This document shows, in pieces, positions 1-11,200 of a stretch of DNA of 64,000 nucleotides. Source of the DNA: Rhytidiadelphus loreus. Taxonomy: Eukaryota > Streptophyta > Bryopsida > Hypnales > Hylocomiaceae. The translations under genes and the position numbers were made by a program. The notes below the pieces were generated by a model. It was not told the origin of the DNA and did not search any database. It was given only the letters and a program-made list of their open reading frames with translations. The stretch is taken from NCBI GenBank assembly GCA_947034895.1, contig OX344763.1:65429093-65493092 (forward strand), given 5' to 3'. Position 1 is the stretch's first letter; every line of letters starts with the position of its first letter.

Positions 1-315
1 ACCCTTGACAGGGTTTGAGGTTTGAACTAATATTTAACTAATTATGGACAAATCCATAGTCCAGAAATAAATCAGGCATCAGCTGATAAAGTAGAGTGCA
101 AAACTTGTGCGATAATTCACGATCGAGAATGGACGCAGTAGGTCATCTTAGAATAAGTATATAATCCAATGAAACACCAACTTATAGAAGTTCCTAGAAA
201 ATGTCCCTCATTCTCTTCTAAGTGTCGGCTGGCGTCCGATATTATACAGCAAGCCAAACTACCAAGATGTCTAAAGGTGTGACTGAACTACCAGGACTAT
301 GAAACCCACTACATA

Positions 316-1181
316 TCATTCTAAAGCATTGAGTGCATCCGGTCCAATGTCTTCAATTTTGAGTATCAGCTGGTAGCCGATATTCGTATGAAGAGAGGCG
401 ATGAATTCGAGAAACGTGTCCTCCAAAGCCTTGAATGTGGAGAAGGTTGTAGGCTTGTACAAGTCATTGTAAATTCCTCGATTCCACTGCATAGTGATAT
501 CGGCTGGCTGCCGATACGACATAGATTACTTTACCAAAAAATTCCTTTCCAATTTGGGTTCCCATACTTGATTGACTGTGCAACTTCATAGTGTAATTGT
601 CCCGGCCTTTTTGCGCCATTCACGTATTCCGAGACCGACTCATGCTCGTGCATTGGATAAATGAAGGAAATAATATCCGTCGAAATGTTTGGAATGACTC
701 TATTGTCATTTGGGAAATTTAGGTCCCCTATAAATGGCAGCGAAATGTAGCACGCCGGATTTGGTGTCCTGCTCAGCGAGAGTGGGCATACGTCCACCAT
801 GAGCACCTGGTCCAGTGAACATATATCCTTGGAAGGTCGCTTATTGAAGAGTGTTGATATCATTTTGTAGCACCATGGGAATTTCTTGCTATCTACACAA
901 TATTCTCTGCCATACACAAATGCTAGTTTGTCTCTAACATGTTTTGGAAGCAAGTGCGCAAGCAATGGTCTAAGTTCTATAATTGGCATCCTTGACCAAA
1001 TTCCTACGTTGAACTTTTCAAACAATGTCGCGAACAATGCAATTAGTCCCGGTCTTTTGATGACGTTTCTGTGCGTATCCCAGTTATCGACCTCGATATT
1101 TGTGTCGATAAAACAAAGCAAACTCGTGACGCCGAGTACAACACATTTTTTGAACAAATGTGGTTGACCATTGTTGGACTC
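316..1181 (-). pseudogene. Degenerate FCP1/HAD-like protein gene (copy A)
   Basis: A reading frame on the minus strand from a likely splice acceptor at 1182 (TTCTGTTCAG) to about 531 resembles the FCP1 homology (NLI-interacting factor) domain. VVLGVTSLLC stands where motif I (DLNG or DxDx) is expected, RPGLIALF and VGIWSRM follow, then LAFVYGREYC, then VLMVDVCPLSLSR where the family has VDDSP. The catalytic aspartates of motif I are missing and DDSP has become DVCP, so phosphatase activity is unlikely. A second exon is likely at about 486-316 (KALEDTFLEFIASLH), but the splice phase does not join cleanly. Palindromes lie in both presumed introns (1242-1260, 498-516) and in the last exon. It lies downstream of the larger fusion gene, on the same strand. 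It could be a separate gene or a duplicated FCP1 part of its neighbour. Confidence 0.55.
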
Positions 1182-1689
1182 CTGAACAGAAGAGAGATTA
1201 TAAGAAACAGGTAAGAGATCATGGGAGCCAAGTCCATGTGATGTCGGTTGGCAGCCGATACACATGACTGACCCAGAGTACAAGAGCAACCAATCCATCA
1301 TGAGAACACATAGTGATCCGGAGCAAGACAGTTGGTATCGATTGAAGATGGGACAATCCCGGGCTCAAATGGCAGAGCCAATATTGCTCTCAAAGTATTG
1401 AAACGCAACCTTAGAGAGTTTAGAGGGTCACAATCATCTTGATTATAGTGACCATGCCCTACCGATCAAACTCTCGAAGGAAACATTTGAATGCTTCAAG
1501 AGCAAAATTGACATCCGCCTTTTAAAGCCAGACACTCGGCTTGTAAAGCCTTTATTTACAATTAAATGTACATGAAACATACAAAATGATTACAAAATTT
1601 CTACGAACTAGAATATTTCCGTTATATCTACAGTGCACATAAACAATCTACAGAATGTACACAATGCATGTCGGTTGGCAGCCAATACA

Positions 1690-4600
1690 TCATCCTCCCT
1701 CCTCCGACTGGTCGACTGCCATGCTACCTCCCATGGCATGTAGCTCTTCCACCGAATAAGGGACCTCGAATACCTTTTGATACTTGGGCGTGACTCTAAC
1801 GTACAGATCATGCAAGGTGGATCCCGGCATACATCGCAGAAGCCCAATGTCCGAGTTTCTCTCACAGAATTCTGGTACCGTCAAATCCGACAAGAGGAAC
1901 CGTTCAAGGAACAGTATCATGCAGGCCTATAGGAAGGGCAACTTTCTACCCTTCTTCGATTTCTCCGAGTACATTGTACAAGGAGGCGGATGAATGGCGT
2001 TGTAAGGCAAGTTGAGGACGTTCCTAAAAGGCAGATGATCCACGATCAGTGAGTTCCTGATCAAGGCACCACTATTGTATAGCAAGGGGGAGGACCTAAA
2101 AAGTCGTACAAGACGTTTTAGGAAAATTGGTCGTAACTGATTGTTAGGATCTTTGTACACAGACTCGTCATACGACTCTTATCCAAAGGCAAGGAAATCC
2201 TCTCCAATTTCCGGTACTTTATACTTCAAATTGTGGAGTCTCTACTTCAGAGTCTATAACGGTAAGACCGACCAGTAGATAATCACGATGTCTTGACTCT
2301 GACAAAATCTGAGGAACTACGGGAGCCCCGGTCGATCTCTAACGTGTGATCTCTGGTGCAAGTTTGACCCCTTCACTATGAGAGGCTCATAGTACAGTAG
2401 TGTTCCTTGCACCTCTAGGAAGAGGAACAATCTCGGAGTCGCTACTTGCGGAGGATCAACAACGGACGGATTTGCTCTCGATTCGAGAGGCAGTTGATGA
2501 CACTCATCCCTTCCTTTAGACACTATGTCCTCGGTTGCCTCAGATGGTTGAGATACTTCATCTGCAATGCAAGATGAAATACATAAAACATGAGCTGCAA
2601 CTTAAAGCAAAATTGGACAGCAGTAGTAGAACGTATCGGTTGGCAGCCGACACACTACTTGAGTACTCTAGTCTATCCAAGTATAGGCTCCCATTGATAA
2701 GTCCCTACGAACAAGTCTGAGCCAATCATCACTATATGTAAATGAGCTATACTAAGTAGATGTCTATCGCCTATAAACCTCTAGTCCGCATCTGCTTAGA
2801 CAATGGTCTGGGAGACAACGCCTCATTCGGGAAGTTGTGGTCTCGTGATGCCTCGCCTTTGTCAAGCACCATATCTTGTCGCATCTGTTTCTGTCTGGAT
2901 GGCGTTGAGCGAGACGAGTCCATTAAACCCGATGTGCGTTTGCTCGTGACTCCTCTGCTCCTTCCCCTTCTGAGTTCACCCTACGGAGCTTCCTGAGGTA
3001 TCGCCTGCTCGCCGACAGCTTGATGTATCGGCTGCCCACTGACATCAACATCCATCCTTGTTGCCGGAAGCCCTATGGTAGTGAGCGGTTCCTGAGGCTC
3101 ACTCGCATTGTCGTCCGGGAGGGTCGTGTCCAACCTTAGGATCTCCTCTGATGGAAGAACATCATGCAGATTGACGACCATGGCGTCGGAGGTGGCACTG
3201 CAGGCCTGTCTACTCAACCCGGCAGATTCCATTGTAGTGTGTGCCGATGACTGTTGGCACTCCACGGGGTCCGGCGTCGACAACTGATTTGGGATTGTAG
3301 ATTGTGGTTGGCAATCCCTGCGAACGAGAGCCTCTCCAGGGGAGAATTCACTTCCTGAGTCCGACGAGAATATCCTAATTGGAGAGCTCTCCCGCATGCG
3401 TGCTGAGGGCATCAGCAGCGCAGGCCGCGATGGACCAGCAAAGCCTCTCGGATTCTGTTGCAACATTGGTGATGATATTGGTGGTGGCTGCTGTGCAGTG
3501 GATGTATGCGGCAGGGCCTCCAGATCCGATCTTCCAGTAGTCCCCGACTGCAGTAACACACTGGGAGCAGAAACGAGGTTCATTCCCTTCACGCGCTCTT
3601 TCGCCCTCGCTACTCCATCCTCCTCCCTAACGAACTCCAAGACTGTTCGGCCATTCCTGTGCTTACCCACAGCACTTGAGTCAGTGACGATGTATCGGCT
3701 GCCAGCCGACACAAATGAATGGCATCAATGATGTGAATTCCTTATGAGATGAGGGTGGAGTGACTTACCAGAGCGATCTCCGTGATGTTTCCCCCGCCCC
3801 AGATGTTGATAACGGTGGCCTCCTTCGCTTTCAATGTGGGCTTCATCAGTTGCTCGAGAAGCCCATGTCCGACCCCGCACATTCTGCCATTCCAGTCTAC
3901 CTCTCCCTCGACGTCGACCTGAAACCATTCCGGCGCCTTGGAGATGCCGGTGAACCTTTTGATTTCCGAAAAGAGGGAGGCCCTGTCCTCCAGCTTGGGG
4001 AAGGTGATGGATAGTGTGACCATCGGCCTGGCCTCTATCTCCGCCCTAAGGAAGCCGCCACGAGGTGACGGTTGATAGTACACAGTGTAGTAGTACCACG
4101 ATGCTATTGAGGAATACGATGCCGACGCGACAGAATCCCGGAAGCGTGAGTTCCCGATGAAAAGCATTGGGAAGGGAATGTAGGTGTCGTTCGATGGTTT
4201 GTCTGTCCCATCGTCTTCTGCGGGTATTTCAGGTGCCAGGGATATGTCGAGGAAGTCGTTCTTCGAAACCGCTAGGGCTTCTCCACTATCATTGTATCCA
4301 AAGAGAACAATGAACTTCTTGTCGTCCACTTGCAGCCCCTCATTCCCCTTCCTTGTTCGAAGCACGTCCACCACCTCCGCGATAGTCTGTCCTAGTCGAC
4401 ATTCGTATCTCAGGTTGTTCGAACTTCCTTCCTCCACCGGTGCCACTGACATTGTGGCGTAGTTCATGAGAGTTGTGTAGAAGACCCCCGGCGCTTTCCC
4501 ATCGACGCTCTTGTCCGTTGTCGGATTCATGGGGTTGACGCGTCCTTTCAGCTAGTTGCTTCCATCTCTGAATTTCATGACATCCTTCCAAACGTTTCGA

Positions 4601-7058
4601 ACAACGGCAACAGAGTAGCCCTCCTTGTCAGCCAGCTCCTGCCAGTCTTCATCAATATATGGGACCCATGCTGCGTCTTTGCAAGGAAGGGGATACTTCT
4701 TCCTGGTCCACATAATTTCGTTCGTGACCACCCTGTCCAACTTCTTCTCTCTGCACCAATCAAAGAGTGTCATCTTCTCGGACGACTTAGCCTTTGTAGT
4801 GTTCTTGATGCTGACGCGTAGGGCAACGATATCCCTGACTAATTCGCAGAGGTCTGAGTCTCACAGCCCAAGCGTTGGCGTGAGATCCGTTTTCATGATG
4901 TGCGTGAGGGGTTTTCGATTGACGATGAGGTTCGGAACTGTCCCATCGTCCCCAATGAGTTCTCCATTTTCCCATGCATCGAATGCCTCTGTCCAGAGTA
5001 CCCATGTACTCTCCTTGATGAAGATGAGCGGCAGCTTTGAGGATACTTTCTCATCCACAAAGTGCGCCATAACCTGAAGCTTCGCAGCCTACACGATTTC
5101 ACACCCAAAAATCAGAACACGATATTTTGTATCGGCTGCCAGCCGATAACAACAATATTGGCTGCACAATGTGCTACTGTATCAGCTGCCAGCCGATAGA
5201 ATAGCACGTCCAGATATAAGGTGCTGTGATAGACATTACAAGAGATGCTTGATGAATACCTCGAATGCTGGTGACGGCTTGCCACCTCCACGATGCGGCT
5301 CCGGACATCCTACCTTCACCCAGGCAACCCTCCCCATCTCCGTGCAGGATCGGAAGGTCTCCTTTGCCATCTTCTCGGCGATGTTTAGGTTCAAGGCGTT
5401 GGACACCCGGACGAGTGTGTCCGCCTGTCTACTGAAGACCGGAATGACCTTGAACTCCAAGAGATCTTTCCTCGCTTCCGATCCTTCAGGGTACTGATCT
5501 GCCAGTTCCCTACAAGTAGTGATGGTATGCTACCCGCCAATGATGTACCAGTGAACGTTGGGTGCCTTCCACCAGGGCATTGGAATTCCGTTAATGACCA
5601 CCTCATCATTCTGTGCTGGACACCTGTCCATGACCGCATCCAATCCCTTATCCGTTGGTAAAGGCGCGCGCTTTAGTGGAATGCCGTGAATTTCGGGCTT
5701 CTTCCGAATTGATCCATACCCCTTGTACATGGTCCTGACCTGAAATCACCAAGTCCAAAAATTTATTAACATCGATGATCTGTCGGCTGCCAACCGATAA
5801 AACACATAAACGCATATGAATTGGTATATGCGGAAAGAAGGAAATATGAATGTCAAATACCTGACCAAGGCGGTCCTTTGCAATTTTCCTGTACTTCAGC
5901 TCATCTGGTGCAATGTGCAGCTTCTCAGAGGGGATGACATCCGGTAGTCGTTGCTTCTTGTATGGGAAGGCGTGCAGCAGTCCTTTTTCCAACGCTTAGT
6001 AGATCGCGTTCACCTCATTGTCCTTGGTCTTGGTAGTGAGATGATTTCCACGCACCAATGCCTCTTCAAGCGATAGCGTCAACACCTTGTTGGGATCGTC
6101 CTTCTCCTTCCCTTTCCTCTTTGGTTTGCTTGGCGACCCCGTGTCCACAGCCTCATTCTTAGGGAGGTCAATCGTTGTCGTCCATGGCTTCCTCCGAGGG
6201 GCCGTCACCTTCTTCTTCCCCTTTTCCATCTCGAGGATGACGCGGGCATTATGTTCATCCCGCTCATGCTTGAGGCATTCCCATCCCAATACAAGTTCAT
6301 CAGCATCTTCTGGTGTGTTATCGACAAAAGTCATGCCTAGCCCCATAGACCTCGTTCCACAGACATCTTCCGTGCACTTCTGGACAGGCAACTCCACCGC
6401 GATGTAGTCGGCCACGCCATCTGGGTTGCCAACTGGGAGCAAACAGATCATGACGTACACGTCTATTCCAACAGCCATGACGGACATAACATTTCCCTTC
6501 CCAGGGGTCATGTTTCTCTTCAACTTGAAGGAACACGCAATCTCCACAAGCTTGTCAGATGACTCCCTCCAGCACAGGCCCCATTCTTGGATGTCCTCGC
6601 TTGCTCTCCACATTGCGCGTGGTGGGAACCTGTCGCCTAATATTTGGGAGTTCGGGATTTGAGGTCCGAGAAGTCTAGCCAAGAGGGTCGATTTCCTGCA
6701 CAATAGTACACATCAATTTAGAGCTCAATACTATTGAATCCGCTCGAGGGCACCCAAATCAATCATCATCTACTGTATCGGCTGCCAGCCGATAGTACCT
6801 GAAATGTCCTCACTCTGCCAATATAAATCGATATCGGCTGCCAGCCAATACAGTCTGCGCACTGCCCGCGAGTCTTCTGAAACCCTAGAGCTCCCTGTAA
6901 ACAACAGACTATGTTGGCTGCCAGCCGATAAAATTACTACTACACAAAAACTCGGAATGAAATTCTAATCGCAATAGCAGGCAAGAAGAATTGTATCGGC
7001 TACCAGCCGATACAAGGTATGTGTAGTACCTCTCGGGCGCCACATCCAAGGACGCCAT
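1690..7058 (-). pseudogene. ParB-like / methyltransferase-like / FCP1-like fusion gene, copy 1, with in-frame stops
   Basis: Starting at ATG 7058, likely exons are 7058-7030, 6695-5861, 5739-5260, 5088-3769, about 3700-2750 and 2561-1690. The first four join in phase at GT-AG sites. Exon 3 has WYIIGG-stop-HTITTCREL; copy 2 has NGQHSMTASKEL with CAG at the stop position, so the lost codon is Gln. This resembles the G-x-H motif of ParB/sulfiredoxin-fold domains. Exon 4 ends in NIWGGGNITEIAL, like a methyltransferase glycine loop. Exon 5 is Ser/Pro-rich and disordered. Exon 6 has LFLEVQGTLL, RPGLP and SLIVDHLPFRN, an FCP1-like domain whose catalytic Asp residues are replaced (DxDx to EVQG, DDSP to DHLP). 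In-frame stops lie at 5996, 5530, 4861, 4552, 2981, 2317, 2254, 2242, 2179 and 1927, almost all TAG or TAA, without frameshifts in the exons read. Every intron carries palindrome 1. Confidence 0.65.
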
Positions 7059-8292
7059 CGCCGCAGGAGTGAGCTGCTTATCGGCTGGGTAGAATATCCT
7101 GTCGGCTGCTCAGAATCCCGTGCCGCCCACACTCCTCCTCTGTCGGCTGCCGAAGAAATCCTATCGACTGAGGATGGAAAGGTCGCCACGGCTGAAGCAA
7201 CGAGGCGGTTGCTGTGACGCAGTGTCAACAGCAAGGCGGTGAAAAAGAGAGCGTGGGGGAGAGGAAGAGAATGAGAGAGCAAGAGAGTAGATTGCAAATG
7301 AGAGAAAATGAAAGTGGCCTGGGGAGTATATCCCCCCCCCCCATTGAAGCGATGGCTGCCAGCCGGGAGAGCCATCATTACAAACCTAAACCATTCATCC
7401 AATGATTACATCCATCCATGGCTTTTCATCCAAATTCAAGTACTCCACTTGCAACCGAGGACAACCAAGTAACGAACACTCATTGCAGAGAGATGCATAC
7501 GTATCCCACCACGATCTCGAAATGGTTGTACCTGTCTCTTTTGCAATCACCACAGCATCAACCTCCTCCACATTCAAATTTCAAGCGCCAAAATCAATCT
7601 TTGGCCTCCTTCTTAGGTTCAATTTCTAGAGCATTTCATTCTTTCGTCTTCATTTGCCACTTACACGCACTCAGACCGTCCAAGAACCGTTAGGGAGGAG
7701 TGGATTTTGGGGGCTTGCATTGGTCTTCTATGGATTGATTTGGAGTGGTTTGCAATGGTTTGCAGTGGATTGAGTGGAATGCCTGGCAATGCGGTAGTGT
7801 ATAGTGGAATGCAGAGCAATGTAATAGATTTCTAGAATGCAGGCATACCAGGGGATTGCAGTAGTTTGCAATGCGTTGCACAAGTAGTTCAGGAATTAAT
7901 CAAGGCCATAGCTAGAAATTGATGTCCTGGCTGTGATTCTACATTTTTTGTCTCCTCGCATCTGTGGTCTAGATACATGACCAGGTCTGGACTGGGATTC
8001 AATGCAAACTACCTAGATCAACATGTTTAAAATCTAGCAACGTGCATGATTCACATGTTTTCGTCTGCGCGGATTAGGGTTCTACTGTTGTCCGTACAAG
8101 ACTTCCTATCGGCTGCTAGCCGATAGGAAGTGGAGTCCATATCCACATGGATTCATTAGAGGATCCTCCACGATAGAGAAAGTCATCTAGCAGGTGGTAG
8201 ACGGACGTATCGGCTGCTAACCGATAAAGTGGCTCGAGTTCCGAGAGAAGGGTTAGCTCAGATATTGTAGGCGTTGTCGCCAATTCTAAGTC
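7059..8292. promoter_or_regulatory. Divergent intergenic region between fusion gene 1 and the DUF7869-type gene
   Basis: The minus-strand ATG at 7058 and the plus-strand ATG at 8293 face away from each other across 1.23 kb, so this stretch must hold both promoters. No convincing TATA box was seen for either gene. It holds degenerate half copies of palindrome 1 near 7078, 7106 and 7141, a run of C at 7331-7341, a low-complexity stretch rich in TGGATTG and AATGC words (about 7700-7890), and two full palindrome copies at 8107 and 8208 just before the plus-strand start. No credible gene was seen. Confidence 0.6.
8101..8131. repeat. Extended 31-bp perfect inverted repeat around a palindrome-1 copy
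   Basis: The 19-bp element is flanked by ACTTCC on the left and GGAAGT on the right, which extends the perfect arms to 14 bp around a 3-bp centre (GCT). It lies about 160 bp upstream of the plus-strand start at 8293. No other copy seen has flanks that extend the symmetry this far. Confidence 0.9.
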
Positions 8293-11200
8293 ATGAGTGG
8301 ATCTGATGATATGGGTTTGGACGTGAGTCCTATAGAAGCATTTACTAAAAACGGTGGCTCCGGGAGACGAAAACTAGGGAAGGGAGTAGTGGTTGCCCTT
8401 ACCCTCGAAAGAGTCTATTACGTTAGAAGGGCGGTCGTAGAAGGGTTGGTGAACCGCGATCCCTACCTCGTGCACGTTCATGTCCTAGATGTTCCACAAA
8501 ATCTGGACATGCCTATTCCGTTTCCTGAGGGAGATTTGGTCTTCCTCAGACACTGCCCAAGAAGGTCAATCATTTGGGAGGCAGACAGCATCTATCCCTA
8601 TGCTGAATCGGATGGGTCTGCATGCGTTGGTGTCGGCCGGCAGCCGATACAGGTCAACGCGGATGAAAAACCCATTCAACAATTCCTATTACTTACTGTG
8701 AATATGGATGTTGCCCTCCTGCAAACTGTGGGCCCGGAACTGGTATATGTTGGAGTGGGAACAATTGTAGAGTGCTCTCCCAAGGGATTTTGGGAAGGCT
8801 TCCGCATTCCGCACAACTTCTTCCTCGTTGTCAAACTTCTGCATGTCGTCGACGACTTCAAGGATCACATTGCCTATTGCGAAATTCCAAAATTCATGAC
8901 ACTCAAATGCTGTGTTGGATACAAAATACTCTGGAGTGGTTACAAAGTCAGAACGATCGAGACCTCTAATGCGTCCAACAGGAATGTCGACGGCCAGCCA
9001 ATAGGTTCACCAGAGACCCATATGATGCAGCCACAACTACTTGCGAAATGCGAAAGTCGAGGTAGCTCCAACGATCCGCCGGAGGAGTTTCGAGAGCCGG
9101 CTCAAGGACCCATTCCTGACAATGCATCAGACGAGGACGATCGAGAGGATAGGCTCTACTCCACGGACGACGACAACCGCGGGTACGATGATGACCCTCC
9201 CAATGTTCATGGTCATAGTACCTCCGGCGAGGGCGGGTCCGAAACCAGCGCTGCGGATAGCTTCGTTCATGCGGACGCGTCTAGGGAAAATATGGGAAGT
9301 GGAAATATCAGCTGTAACTCGGATGGATTGCAGTCCGGGCTTCCAATCCCGGATAGACCTCTATGGAGAAACCAATATTGTGAACTTCTCAATGACGACT
9401 TCTCGTTATTCGGAAGAGCGATTATCCAAGTTTGCGTGCCAAACGAAGCCTGCGACGATGACGTCTTTGGAGATTCGGATGTCGGGGTCATGTTTGTAAC
9501 GGACAATGAGGCACTGCAAATGACAACCATGCACTGGAGGCTATCACATGCAAGATTGGAAGGAAGAAGGCTACTCTCTGAAATTGTCACGCTATGCTCT
9601 GAGGCTGCTCTCTTGAATGTGTCCGACGACAATGGAATGCAGGGAGTACCAAAGAATCCATACCGGTCGGTGCGCAGAAAGGTCATTCTCAGGAATACCG
9701 AAAGCCTGTCCAAACTACAGATGAAGACCTCGGACATGGACATACGCAAGGTCATCTCGCAAACGTGCTGCAAGCTCAGATGCTGCCAGACGTTTCCCTG
9801 GGAGGACACCAGAAATATATGACGGAAGTTCTTTGCTTGCACATTTGAGACCAGGAAGGAGATGGCATATGCGGTGCAGAGTCAACTTCATGCAGGTGTT
9901 ATTCCTGGAAAAAAATTCATTACTCTTGCAAACACAGACGTCTGCGAGAACGCTTGGTATATCATTCACAGGGTCTCGAGGTCGGCCTATCATGTCTACA
10001 AGGCTGCGGCCGTTGGAGGATCTGTTAGCGGATCGCATGGAAATGCAGGGGCTCGAAGACCAAGGCCGCAAACAGTTGAGGCTCAAGCAACTCTCATGAC
10101 AATCATCAACGAAAATGCGGATCGTATGCCCAACGAGTTTAGACTAGTTGGAAATAAATGCGTCGACAACCTCAAGGTCGTCCCCTCTGCTATGAATTGG
10201 GATCACATGCGCGAACAAGTTAATTATGTAAGTTCATTATTTGCCTCTGTTTATTCAATACACAACTCCTCATGTCGGCTGCCAGCCGATACAATCATTT
10301 TCTGCCTACGAATTCCTTTACCATGCACTTCAGTCATAGATCACTGCTCTAATTCGTCCATCCGTTGCAACTCTGTCGGCTGCCGGCCGATAGAACTGTT
10401 TAGCCACTCTCGGAAATTTATTCAACGAGCTATGTCAAACAGGTCAATGGTATATGTAATATGAAGCCAGTCTCCCAGTCTGCAATCAGCCGCCTCAGGA
10501 AAGCACATTTCAAAAACGTAGAGGTCAAGGCAGTGAGGAGCAATTTCTCGAAATGCACAGAATGCGACTTCCTAGTTGAGTTCATTGCGAAGTATCCGAG
10601 AGGTTGCGATGAGTGGCAAGCCCTAGTCGATGACAGAGAGAAACATCTCAATTACCAACGCGCTTGTAGGAATGTATATAGTAGATGGACAACATAGTCG
10701 GTGCAAAATCCATCAGAGTTCCTCTACATTATTCATGACAAAATGGACACCACAAAGACTCCGATTCCAAGGATGCAGCGCATCACCAAAGCCACTGCTG
10801 GGCTAGGGCAGATTCCAATCTCATATACTGGCATGCTCACACATGGACATGGAGATGGCGCATATGCTCATTACTCCACATCACTCTGGCCGGGGGATTC
10901 CAATTTCACTATATCATCGTTGTGCAGGGTACTCAGAGCTCTCAAGAGGCCACCTGTTCGGGAATCCAAGATATTCTTCTCCACTCCGCCGCAGAATAGC
11001 TTCTTCGAGGCTCTGCTTTATGGGAAATCAAGGTGCAACTCCTCCGTTCCTGAGGCCACAGGGAAAGTCACGAACACTCCACAAACAGGACGACCTCATG
11101 TTCCACTTCCTAGGAAACTATTCTTGCAACTTGACAACTCCACAAAAGACAATAAAAATAGGTTCCTCATGGCTTTCTGCTCATTGCTCACTACCAAGCG

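Noticed and set aside
2981..3712. Separate gene for a 243-residue Ser/Pro-rich protein
   Set aside because: Same frame continues past the TAG at 2981, it begins within a palindrome without ATG, and it fits as the linker exon of the fusion gene.
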